This document shows positions 37,801-49,000 of a stretch of 64,000 bases of DNA, piece by piece (positions within the stretch are counted from its first letter, which is position 1; each line of letters starts with the position of its first letter). The stretch comes from Apus apus. Taxonomy: Eukaryota > Chordata > Aves > Apodiformes > Apodidae. The stretch lies in NCBI RefSeq assembly GCF_020740795.1, contig NC_067282.1:174720274-174784273 (forward strand), given 5' to 3'. The notes below the pieces were generated by a model that searched no databases, was not told the origin of the DNA, and saw nothing but the letters and a program-made list of their open reading frames with translations. The position numbers were made by a program, and so were the translations under genes.

Positions 37801-38740
37801 ATCTTGACTGAGTCCTGGGTTCATCATTCTTGCCTCCTCAGCACATGTTCTTCCCTTGGCTTTTCCTGCCTGGTGAGTTTGTGACTGACCTGCTAGCTCT
37901 TGGCCTTATCTTTATATCACTTCTGAATGCTCCTTTTTTCTCTGCTCTGCAGGAGTTTTGTATGGCTATGTCACAAGATGCCCTCATCTTTCTTATACCT
38001 GTCCAGTATAACGTGCTGATGTGCTGTGATTGTTTATATTAGCAGTTAAAGATCCCTGTCAAGTCACACCCTCATTCTTTTGCTATCCATTATTATCCAG
38101 CTCTCTGTAGAGAGAGGAGCTACACTCTGCATAGCTTGAAGGTAAAACCAAGCTATTTACCCCTATTTAACCTTCTTTTTTCACTCCCTACTGTTATTGA
38201 AATACTGTCTCACAGTATGCAAGGGTGAGGTACTTTTATCTATATGTACCATCCATTTCAGTAACTGCAATTCTATTTTATTTGAGGGTATTTAACTGTG
38301 TGTCTGGTTAGTCGCTAATTCCCCTGGAGAGCAATTTTAGATAAAAGACCTCTGAAGTTACATTAGGTATTACTTAGGGTTACAAAATGTTCCTGAAATC
38401 CATGAAAAACAGCAGGTCTCTCTGAGTTGTAAGATGCAGGTTCTTCATTTCCCTGAGATGTTTATAAATGGATGATACACACATGGGCAGATAAAGAGAT
38501 AGAAAAAATGGTAATCTGGGCCACACACACAAAATGGGTGTTTAAGAACGTTAGTGTACATTCATTACACCAAAGCACTTCAGTGTATCAAAATCTGTAA
38601 GGTTACATACCTGTTATATGTATGTGATACTCCTCTTTTAAGATCTTCTGGAAATAAGGTATTTTGAACTGCATGTGTGCAGATGGCAAGCCTGGAAGAT
38701 TCACTTCAACATCACCCATAAAATGTGGAAACTCCCAGTC
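28173..38740 (-). CDS. TMEM117: Transmembrane protein 117, C-terminal half (exons 38611-38740 and 28173-28813; 5' part outside window)
   Basis: The two joined minus-strand exons give 256 residues, about half of the ~510 aa vertebrate protein. The sequence is nearly collinear with TMEM117 as remembered: it opens [18 protein letters not shown], continues through an ITGKWFNYG exon junction, and ends in a polar tail. Two membrane segments are visible: [14 protein letters not shown] just after the junction and a [20 protein letters not shown] helix. Between them are N-glycosylation sequons (NRT, NNT, NRT), as expected for a loop outside the cytosol. TMEM117 is a conserved multipass membrane protein whose role is poorly known; a link to ER-stress-induced mitochondrial injury has been reported. 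The gene is convergent with ARRDC5. Upstream exons, ending in the family at a LIVMQ-like sequence, were searched for up to 64000 and not found. Confidence 0.93.
29567..29622 (+). mobile_element. CR1 LINE 3' terminal scrap
   Basis: GAGCAGGGTGTTGTAACTGA, then TGAACTCCAGGTGTCCTTTC and TAACCTAAATTATTCTATGA, track the last ~55 bp of CR1 in sense orientation (gcagggggttggac...gaggtccctt...accattctatga). It is short and degraded. Confidence 0.6.
31497..32352 (+). mobile_element. CR1 LINE, 5'-truncated copy with ORF2 C-terminal remnant
   Basis: This is the largest repeat in the window. The 5' part still reads as the end of the CR1 ORF2 (reverse transcriptase region and C-terminus): a frame at 31497-31713 with [20 protein letters not shown] and [18 protein letters not shown], then, after a one-base shift, 31710-32045 with [31 protein letters not shown] and [20 protein letters not shown]. 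The 3' UTR follows and the copy ends in ATTCTGTGATTCTGTG repeats. It is dead: 5'-truncated, frameshifted near 31702-31712 and lacking the endonuclease and most of the reverse transcriptase. Confidence 0.95.
32353..36899. other. TMEM117 intronic sequence, no exon seen
   Basis: AT-rich and mostly unique. A segment at about 34100-34800 contains a CCTATAAAGGA box and a pyrimidine tract ending in TTTTTCCAG before a short open stretch. It might be a degraded LTR or gene scrap, but no family was recognised. Confidence 0.4.
36900..38100. other. Strand-asymmetric C/T-rich block
   Basis: The + strand is visibly pyrimidine-rich over more than 1 kb (for example runs such as TCTCTCTCTTCTGC and CCCTTCTTTCTTCCC). 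Consequently it has several hydrophobic-looking + strand frames rich in Leu, Phe and Ser, which are compositional and not taken as genes. Confidence 0.5.
38611..38740 (-). CDS. TMEM117: TMEM117 penultimate coding exon
   Basis: The exon is 130 bp, with acceptor ttttttttaacag|GACTGG (38741/38740) and donor AACAG|gtatgt (38611/38610). It encodes 43 codons plus one base, starting in phase 0 with DWEFPHF and ending EEYHIHIT. The internal [20 protein letters not shown] stretch is characteristic of the family. It is too short to appear as an ATG-initiated frame and was found by similarity plus splice sites. The phase-1 end matches the phase of the terminal exon. Confidence 0.93.
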
Positions 38741-41700
38741 CTGTTAAAAAAAAGAAAAGCAAGATCCTAAATATGAGCTTTCACAATATATTTCTTTCCC
38801 CTTAATGAGGCTTAAATTAATAAAAAAGAAAGGTCCTATTTTAAAACCTCCCATTATTGGATTTTCATCCTTTAAATTTATCTGAACAACTTGAAACAGA
38901 ATACCCTGCTTATATTAGACATTTCACTATGATTTTTAATTCAGCTTCATGTAATTATGTGTTCAAAAGCTCACTTCAGAATGACAATATTGAATCCATT
39001 GTACCAGCTGATAATACAAAATAGTCTAAGCATATGAATGTACATATATTATATAGCAACCCTGCAATACTAGTTACAACTTCTGCCTCTAATTTGGAAA
39101 ACAGTTCACAGGTAAGAAATAGGCCTGACAGTTTCAAACATTTCATGTATCTGGATTCTACTTATTCAACCCACAGAGTGTTTTCACTCCCGGCAAGTGC
39201 AGGCCCTTTAGCACAATCTGTCTGAATCCAAGCCCAGTTTTCTCCACTGCTGTATTTCAGCTGACAAGGTGGAAATGTGGAAGCTCTTACCTATAATTAT
39301 GCATATTTTGGTAGTATGTGGTAACCCAGCTGAGGAGAAGCTGCACTGAAATAAATTTTTAGCTTGGTTATCTGCACCCACCATCAGTCACTTGAAAATG
39401 GCTATAATAGCATGGCTCATTACAGCCAAAACTGAAAGTCTAGCACTAGTGCTAGAATCAGTAAGGCTACTGCCAGAGTAGTTACTTGGTGCACTGCAGA
39501 CTGCTGATGATCTGCTCTTAATCACATACTGGCCCTGTCCCCATTTATACCCCTGGATTTGTATCCCACAGGTTAGCGCAACAAGCACCTGAATTACTAA
39601 AAGTAAGACAAAGGAATCTGAAATGTGAAAAGCTCTGTGAGTGACTTGGGCTTCCTTCATATGAAAACCATTCCAGGGCAGCCATCTCCCCAGGAGAACC
39701 AATTCAATTTTTTTTTCCAGTTTTATAAGGCTGGAAAGTTTCCTACCTGGGTAATGAAAAAAAATATTCAAAACTAAGAATCACCTCTGAAAGATAAATC
39801 ATACATACAACTTAGCTTCCAGGAATTGCTACGTGCGCCAACATTTTCTACAGTGGAAGGGAAATGGAAATTTTATCAGCAGGGAATAGCATGACCCAAG
39901 CATTAAGAGCAGCTGATTTGTGCTAACTCTTTGTGATACTGAGATAAATGGACTAACAGTACAAGCAAAGAGAAAACCTGACCCTCTGCACCTGGTTCTT
40001 AATGTTCACAGTGATACAGAAAGTGCCAGTTTACAGATGCAGAAGATAAGAGAAAGAAGGATACTCTCCTTTTGCCTCATCATGAATGCAACGCATGCAC
40101 TCCTGGTCACCAGGTAAGGTAATAAAGGCCTAGCTGCATAATCACTCACTGCATCTGCAACCACCCCCTTGCAGTTGGTACGTATTCAAAAAGTGCCCAA
40201 AGATAAAAAATTTATGGGTGTACTCTCTCAGTTCACAGTGTCCAATACACATCTCTGCATTGGTATCTCATGTTAAGTCATACATACTCTCACCCAGGAA
40301 TACAAAGGGAGAAATAAATTCCATGTTCCTGAAGACAAACGAATGGAGAGCTGTGGACTCTGCATTAGAAATAAGTAAACATAGGACTACAAATCCAGCC
40401 TCCTGCTCTTGGCCCAGTGCTCCTACTGTGCCTTTTGCTGATTTGCAGATAATATTCCACTATACAGAATTTTCTACTGGGCTGTGTCTTTGCATCTGAA
40501 TTTTATAAAAAACTTCAGCCTTTTTTCTGATCTGTATGAATATTTCCTGATAATGAGTAACCAGCATGCCAGTTCTGTCAGATGTGCAATTTACTGTCTT
40601 ATTTGTCTCATAAAACAACTACTGAGACTGGAAAATACTCCATAAAACAAAAGCACAACAGAGAGATCTAACCCCAGCAGTGTGCTACTGCTTACTTTAT
40701 AACAGAGAGATAAGTGGACAGCTCATTAGAAAAATACATATTTGACAGTCCAAACTATAGCTACCTTTCAAGAGTACATTATTTAAACTTTTCTACATAT
40801 ATACCCCATAATGTATGAAGCATACCTGAATCATCTCATGACCTCTGTTATCCTGTAGCCCCATAATATGGTATTGCCATTGGTAGAGAGGTGGGGACAG
40901 GCTGGCACTGGAGACTTCGCAACTATAAACAACTCACCAGAGCTCAGCTAAAGAACTGCAGATCTGGGGCTGGACAAAACTGCTTTTAGGGGCAACAAGG
41001 AAAACAAAGAAGTATCTAGCAGGTGAAAGGCAGAGTGTGTAGTAGTAAATCTGGCTGTAATGTGGAGCTTCAGATCAGTGAAGAAACAGCAAGGTCTAAA
41101 AGTGTGTCAGCAAATGAGATGACAATGATACACCTTAGCGCCCTCACTCACCTCCACTAGACTCAAACTGCCCATTTCAGGACCTGTGCAAGCAGGGGGA
41201 GGGTGGACAAAACACCAGAAAAGCAGTAGACACTAAGACGTGTATAACACTTTAGCATTGTTACTGAAACTTTTTTCTGCACAGCAGTATTATTTTCTGT
41301 ACTAATTAGATCTCAACCAATAATGGTTCTTGGATTACACTGTTAAAATTTAAATGATACTGCTAATAAATTCTTGGGTTTGCCTATAAGGTATATTTTC
41401 TTCACCCACAAATAGCATTTAAAATGTAAAACATTTAGCAGTATAATTAGAAATTCTGTCATTTAAGAACACTCCTACTGGAAATAAAATTTTAAAAAAT
41501 CTAACAAAATAATAACCCCCTACACACAATAAAATGTATTTGAAAGCAATATTAAAACAGGGAGAATAAAATCACGAGTTAGACTTACTGACTTCCATGA
41601 AAGTCAGTACAGTCACAGCATTTAGGAAAATTAAGTTTCAATTTAGGTGATGAAATAGCCTTTGGGATTCCACTTGGCTCACAATTTTGGGTAAGCGTGA

Positions 41701-41823
41701 GCATTTACTGTCCGTGTAGTGACTTTATCACCTGCAGACACATAGATGCAGTATTGTTACTGTGTAGGAGAAGAGCCGATGAATATTAACTTTCTGGGCT
41801 AATGCCAATATTAGCTTTCATTT

Positions 41824-41844
41824 AAAAAAAAAAAAAAAAAAAAA
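41824..41844. repeat. Poly(A) run, 21 bp
   Basis: Twenty-one uninterrupted A on the + strand. No retroposed body was recognised immediately to its left, so it may be a simple slippage tract. Confidence 0.9.
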
Positions 41845-42175
41845 GTGACTGTTTTGTTATTATCTAGGTTCTAAGAAAGCGTTATCCAAAATCTTTTTAC
41901 TCTGTTATGATTTTTTTCCTAACTGGGAGGCAAAAGACAACTTCGTTTCAGCAATATCCAGAATTTTTTTTTCCCAATAAATTCAAGGCACCGAGTAGGA
42001 ATAATTTACCTCATATGCTGATAGGTATACAGTAATAGTGTAGATGTACAAGCCCATACATTTAACCATTTCTCTCCCTGGCACACAGTTTAGGTCTGTA
42101 TCATGCTTTCACAAATGGTATCAGTGTGGGCTCATCTCTGGAACGTGAGCGGCATACAGTATGCTCTTTAAGTTC

Positions 42176-42321
42176 TCATAGAATCATAGAATGGTTTGGG
42201 TTGGAAGGGACCTTAAAGATCATCTAGTTCCAAGCCCTCTGCATTGGCAGGCACACCTCCCACCAGATCAGGTTGCTCCACACCCCATCCAACCTGGCCT
42301 TGAACACTTCCAGGGAGGGGG
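42176..42321 (-). mobile_element. CR1 LINE 3' end, well preserved
   Basis: The + strand reads TCATAGAATCATAGAATGGT, then TTGGGTTGGAAGGGACCTTA, AAGATCATCTAGTTCCAA, and on to CCAACCTGGCCTTGAACACT and TCCAGGGAGGGG. This is the reverse complement of an avian CR1 3' end with its terminal repeat intact. Of the copies here it is among the least diverged. Confidence 0.95.
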
Positions 42322-44769
42322 TTGCTTATGATGCATTTAAGTTGCTCATAATTACGTAAAGTCCACTGAATCAGCTTTAGTCCTTATTGCTGAGGTGTCT
42401 GTACTCTGCCATATCTGTAATCTCATTAGGAACTGGGTCCAAAATACTGTAGTTAGAATGTATCGCAACTTGCAGAGTTTGAAAAATAAAGCCATACAAC
42501 CATACTGCTTCCTCATATTTCTGTCTCTCATGCTGCATGAACAGATTGTTTCTTCTTTAAAACCATCGGCACCAAATTTCTAATATTAATCTACTTTTGT
42601 GGTTTCTAACCTGGGGGGTCTGAAGCACAGCTCTACGCAGTTTATGAAGAAGAAACCAACTCAGAGCCAGCAGGCTTAAATTAGCAGCACAGAGGTCTCT
42701 AACCTCAGTGGCAAGTTTTGTGGGCTGTGCAAATTAAATGAGGTTATTGCCTCATTTCACTCTAGTCATGAGGAAAGGGCAGCCAGAGGATGAATTTAAG
42801 ATCACTGAGGGGTTCATCCTAGAGTTGCAATGGGCAAAAGGAGCACCTCTGATTGCCATCAGCTACCTCATTAAACCCAGAAGCACAGATTAAACTGGAT
42901 GCTGCAAAAGAGGAGGTCATGGTATTCTGCTTTTCTTCCCTTTGTTTCTAGATCCCTGTGCCAAACAAATGCACACACTTCCTTCTGAAATGCCAGGTAT
43001 TGGTTTAAGACCCTACAGTGGAGCTGGCAGAACTGAATTGGTATCTCTTAAGCAAATATTTTTTTATTACTGGTAACTGAGCATCAAGCCACAGTTTCTG
43101 ATATGATCTGGTCCTTCTCTGCCACCACCCCAGGAAAAGAGAAGGCATTGCCTGGGGAAGCCCTGTCCTGACCGTGAGCCAGGAGAGGCAGCTGCCCCAG
43201 GCTCCTGGCTGATGAGAGCCCAGGAACACACTGGCAACATGCAGCTCCCAGGCTGGCTGCAGGATTGCTCCTTGCTGCTCAGTGTTCTTTATTGCAGGCT
43301 CTAGGCCATGTTTCCCAAGCCCAGAGGACAAGGACCAGATGCCAGCAGGATTCAACAAGGATCACAAGCTGTCTGGAAAGGTGAGTTGAGCCCTCTGCAA
43401 ACCATGTCCTATGCTTCATGCACACACAACCCGACATCCCTCAGCCACCAGCCCCTTTTCACCCAGTGAAAACTGCCACAGAAAAGGAGGGATTTGGATT
43501 AAAAAACAGTGACAGTTAATGGTAAACAAATGTGCCATGTTTTTATCTCTCCTTCTGTCTGAATAGGGTGGTTGGTATACAGTAAATATGATAGAACACT
43601 AGCAATTAATAGAAACACTGTTCAAATATAATCATGAAAGAAGATAAACACATACTGAATATTTCTGATTTAAGTAGTGATGATACATGCTAAATTTAAT
43701 GTTATGAACCCATTTGTAATTTAAACCCCTCGGAATAATAAATAAACAAAAATAGAGGGAAGGAAATTAGAAAATGCATATATGAGTGTATGTGTGCTTG
43801 TTCCAGAAACTGCCTGTAGCAATTTTTATTTAATTTATTAAAATCTTTTTAACTCATGAGGTAGAAAAACATGTTTTCAGGTATCTTTGCATCTTTTAGC
43901 TGGCTTTGCTTCAACTCTCAGAACCTGGCAAGCAGGCATATGGCTAGAGGAAATTTAAAGAGAGGCAATGGCTGTATTTTTTTGCAAGTGTTTGAAGTAA
44001 GAAATTAACAGCTGGAATTCAGAGTCAAAGGCTCGACTCCTCTGTGGTTACCTCTAATTCCACTGCACTGCTGAATATTCCAGTGATCTCTGCATCTGAT
44101 GTCACTGCAGCTGTGAGTTGATAAAGTACAAACATCATTTTAATATTTCATTCAAACATACATAAGAAGGAAAATCAACAGCCATAACTAGAACTCATTT
44201 TCATGTCTGCGAGATCAAATCTACCACGCAGTTTTTGGCCTTCTGTTCTTTGTCAATACCTTATTTAAATAGGAACAAAAGTCGACAGAAATTGTGGGGT
44301 TTAGCCCTCACTAAATTAAAAATATACATCTACTCTTAACACTACCACCTGTATACTTGCATGGCTTCAGTGGGGCTACTTAGCTCCCACAGTGAAAGAT
44401 GACACTTTATTCTACAAAAGACCTCCTACATCATGTTGGTACTATCTGTGCAAATATACTTAAAGTCCAGCAAGCTTTATTTAATCTGCTCATCTGTTTT
44501 GGCTTCACCTGTTTGGATTGTTATTGGCAATAACAATCACAAAACCCTATCATGAACTGTGTCATGAAGTCCCTAATTGCAGCCACAGCTACACCTTTTA
44601 TGTCTTAGTCTTGATTTAAAGGATTCAAAACATGGAAAATCCACTGTAACAGTGGAGTAACTGCTTCAATTGAGCCCGAAGCTGCTCAGACAGAACACTG
44701 AAGACAGCTTACAGGACCAGACACAGGTATAGAAAGGATATCCTTATGCTGTACAGCAATGCAAGGCAT

Positions 44770-46060
44770 GGACATACCCACAACCTTGCTGCTATGCATC
44801 ATCTTTGTGCTCTTCTCCTCCTCAGTCTTTGCTTAGCTTCTTCAAGCTCCTGGCCTTTCTCTAGAACCATCACTGCAAGTCTTGCTAATTTTCTCCTTTA
44901 TTTGAGAAAAAGATAATATGACAGCAATAACTTTTTCCTTGAGAGTTAAAGAAGCCATACAGTCTCTTTTTTCAGTGTGTGCTTGGCCTTGAATGAGCCC
45001 TCCCAGTCAAAAAATCATTACTGAATCCTTTAGTTTATTATCCATTTCTGCTTATTTAAAGGCAACAATTCCCAGGCCATCCAGGTCTCAAATAAGCCCT
45101 GGGTATCTGTACTTTGAATTTGCACATTTTGAGCCCAGACAAAGCTGTGTGTGCATGTGTCCTCAAAACAGTAACTCTTGTTACCAAAATGTCTGAATTG
45201 GTATTTAGCTTTTCCACCGCAAGATCAAAGTAATCTCAGAATTCCAGACCACCTAAAAGAAGTTCTTACATTTCACTGAAAGATCCGTATCCATGCCTGT
45301 ACTCACTGGCAGATGCCTGGTTCGTGATAGACAACACTCCCTCTCTCTCCCCTGTGACAGTAGCTTGAGTTTCATCTTCTATTCACTCCTCAGTAGTGCC
45401 TTGATACTGCAGATCTGTTCTGCATAACATATCACAGATATGACAATTCCTATCAAACCCCACAGCTAAAATTTTTATCAAGGCTCTCATCATCTGCCGT
45501 TCACTTACATCAGCATCTTTCCCTCTGGCCTTCACAAGTGCATTTGCTCTCCACCAATACAGGAATGCTGCTGCAAAGACCATTCTCTCAGTCTGTTTCT
45601 CTGACCATGTCACTCTTTTCTTTGATCAAATAAAATATAGGCTACTTTCTTTCATATTCAAATCCCTTCAAATCTTTCGCTACCCTAGGTACAGACTGTC
45701 TATATGACAGCTGCTCCTTAAAATCAGTCTGTAAATTCAGGCTATGAATCCTTTCTCTATTTAAAGTAACTTTCCCCTGTGCAGTTCCGTAAGAGCTGCA
45801 GAGCTTCCTCATTTCTCATTCTCCTTTATAATTCTTCTTTACTATTAGAAAACATGAGGATGTCATGCATTAGGTACCCCGGACTGCCTGTCACCCTGAC
45901 CAGTGAATTCACTATTGCTTATACCTGCCTGTCTAACACACTATAACTCTTGGTGCTTCTTTAGCAAAGGAATGCTCTAGGACTGGAGCTGTATTTTGGC
46001 TGTCTTTGAGCATCACCTAGCACAATACGCCAGTCCATAGTGATAATTTCTAGTTCTTCA
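44770..46060. other. C/T-rich stretch of repeat-like character, family not recognised
   Basis: A second pyrimidine-skewed block on the + strand ends with the phrase CTGGAGCTGTATTTTGGCTG, then TTTGAGCATCACCTAGCACAAT near 45980-46026. That wording resembles the 3' region of ancient amniote interspersed repeats. I cannot name the family. Confidence 0.3.
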
Positions 46061-49000
46061 ATAGGGCAAATATTGCTAGTAGTGTGAAGAACTGAAGGCT
46101 ATCCATTCTTTTTGTTGCATTAGGAACAAATTGTGCTCGAAAACAGCCAGTACATAGAGGAGGACAGACACTAGAAGGTCTCACATCTTGAGATGTGTAG
46201 TGACCAGGAAGAACAGTAATCACTACTTCCTGATGAGGGCAAGGGCTGTTCTTTCTTAAAGCTACCATTTAGGTTTTAGCAGGTCATGAGGGTCAAAGAG
46301 GAGCAAAGTGAAACATCACCTAGGCCAGAGGTGTAGTGGACATCACTAAGCAAAACCTCTGTGTACACCCAGGATATCCTAGGAGCAAATCCACCAGTTT
46401 TTCCATCAGGCAAATAAATGTGAGATCTCACATACCTCAGTGACTCTGTGAGGTTTCTCCGCAACTCGCTGTCACCTCGTAATTAGCTATTCACTACTGC
46501 TGAAAATGCCAGTTAAAAAAATAAAAGGTGCTTCTAAGTAAATGTTCTTTGATTTTGTCTCTGAGTTTCTCCAGTTTTTGCAAGCTTTCTCTTGCTTTAC
46601 TGTCTCACTCATGTCTAAAGTTGGTTGAGCTAAATAGCCATCAGGTAATTTATCTGGATGAGAAACACCAGGGTGAGTTTTTCCAGTTAATTCTTGAGTC
46701 TGATATGCAGCTATATAAAGTGGTAATGTTCAATATTGTGTTCCTGCAAGAGACAAAGAAATCAGCTCCTGCAAAGGAACTGTGTCTTGTTCCCTACATG
46801 AGACCTCCCTAAACCACCAGCAAGTCAGTCATAATGGTTTTTATAACTACCTCAGTGACGCACTTTATGAAAGCCGTTCCTGTGGTGAAATGGAGAAACG
46901 AACATTCACTAATAATATGCAATACTCATATTTACATATTTACTGAGACTACAGTTTGCTGTCAAGGGAAATAACTTAAAACAGAGCAGTCAATTTTTCT
47001 AGTACCCTAGAGGACCAAATATCTGACTATGATGTGGAGAATAAAAATAAACTTTAAATGTATTGCTACGTAATAATCTTCAACAATACATGTACATTGT
47101 CACTAACACACATACCATTGCATTGTGGAAAACATGCCCACATTGCAGCTGAACAGAAATATGAAATCTGGAACATTTTAGGATTTGTAAAGACTGCTAA
47201 TGCCATTTGTACCTATTTGAGGACAGTAAGCTCTAGTTAGAGTTCTGAAGTAAATTTGCATTAAGGCAACTGTCTTCAGCTAATTTCAGCTGCATTTAAA
47301 ATTATACTGTTCTTTTCTCTTTTCAAATACCCACAGGCAGAGATTTCCTTGTTACCTGATATTCAAATCTTAACCATGTTTTTTAGTGTTGCTAAACCCA
47401 AGGAGATAGATTTGCAGCAAAATACCTGAGCAGATATTTTTCTCACTATGAGCTTTACAACATAATAAAAATGGTGTTATAGAAGTGAAGAGTATCTGGA
47501 GCAAGGGAATTACTATATGCTGCTCACTGAAGATGGAAAATAAATCAGCTGTCTCAAAGTTAGAAATGGATGACTGAGGAGCCATTCTGTTCTGGACAAA
47601 ATTCTGATTATATGTGCTCTGGAGAGTTTTACCATCACCTTCTTCTGAGAAAACTAGGGGGCTGGTTACAAACAAAACTATAAACTTGCTCTTTGGTACT
47701 ATGCAGGATCTGAAGTGGCAGGTTTTGACCAATCATCTCAGTTTGAAACTGTCATCCAACATGTTTTAATTTAGCTGTAACTGTAAATTACACATGTGCT
47801 TGTACATGGTTCAATTTGCTGTGATTAAGGTAGTGAAACAGTAATAATAATTTTGTGTTATAGAAAAAAACAGGATTATGTGCTGCATTTGACTGATACT
47901 GAGAAAATTAATAGAGCTTAAGAAGATAAGAGAAAGTAAAAAACCAGGATGCAAATGGAATGCAGGAAGAAATGTGTCTCATAGATTTAAATGTTGGGTT
48001 TGCAAACAAGTCAGTGCAAGTTTCCTTTCCTTTAAAAAGATCAGCAATAACTCTTTTCCAGAATTACTTTCCTTCTCATAACTTGCTAATTAATGCACCA
48101 TTTTTATATATATAAGGAAAGAAAAGAAAACTGTGTGCAAATGTTGAAAGAAGAAAGGCTGATTTCACAAAATGTGGCTATCTGCACTTAAGTTTTTGTG
48201 TCAAGGACAACAGTAATATGGAGTATATTTGATCTTCCCAGCTCTCTTTCTTGTTTTTTAGTTGAAGTTAAAATAGTTTCCTGTCCTCAGTTTTAGCCTG
48301 CTTGAGGATTAGCAGCAGCAGCATACTGTACTTGCCAGTGAGTTGCCTTCCTTTCCTGAAGGCAACATATCCCATTCCTGAACTCCTACTCCACACTTCC
48401 CCTCTACCCCCAGTTTTATCTTCAGCTTTATCTTTGTGCTGAGGCCATTAGGCATATCTGCTCCAGAAGCAACAGCAGCTTGTTTGGTATTGGTTGAGGT
48501 GGCAGTAGGAAATGCATACATTATGCATTAGCCATTACGTAAACACATCTGGGTAGCAAAAGAGGATATAAGGAAACACACAAAGCTTAGGAGGCATGCA
48601 TGTAAAAATAAAACCAGTTTTGCTTGCATATCAGTATCTCTGGAATGTGTTTTCAAACTGCCATCAACAATCTAGAATATATGTGAAAATGGGTATATAT
48701 TATATGGGCGTTTATTTTATTCATCCTTACTTGCATTATACATGCTGCCAAATCAGTCTCTAACGTTCACTGTGAGCGTTACATTGCCATTCCCCAGGAT
48801 GGGAACTAGCACACAGCTAGCTCCCTTTTAGCTACCTACATGTAGGAATTCTGAGCTTGAAGAACACTGGTGGTGTTTTAGCTGAGTTCCACTCCAAAAG
48901 CCTGATAAACCACTCACAGCTTGTCAGCACATGTGACAAAGCAGATGTCCTTTCTCACACTGAAGTTCTTCAAAATACTTAAGCTCAAATTGGCAATGAT

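Larger units (their letters stand above)
28814..38610 (-). other. Last TMEM117 intron (about 9.8 kb)
   Basis: In transcript direction it begins at CAG|gtatgt (38610) and ends with ttccaaacag (28814). It contains a truncated CR1 copy at 31497-32352, a short CR1 end at 29567-29622, and a C/T-rich block at about 36900-38100. No further TMEM117 exon was recognised between these two. Confidence 0.85.

Noticed and set aside
39388-39771. 127-codon minus-strand frame about 650 bp upstream of the TMEM117 penultimate exon
   Set aside because: It was considered as another TMEM117 exon, but it shows none of the family's sequence and has no fitting splice boundaries.
43005-43358. 117-codon minus-strand frame in a small GC-rich patch
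   Set aside because: No domain, repeats or splice signals. The GC-rich patch reduces stop codons by itself.
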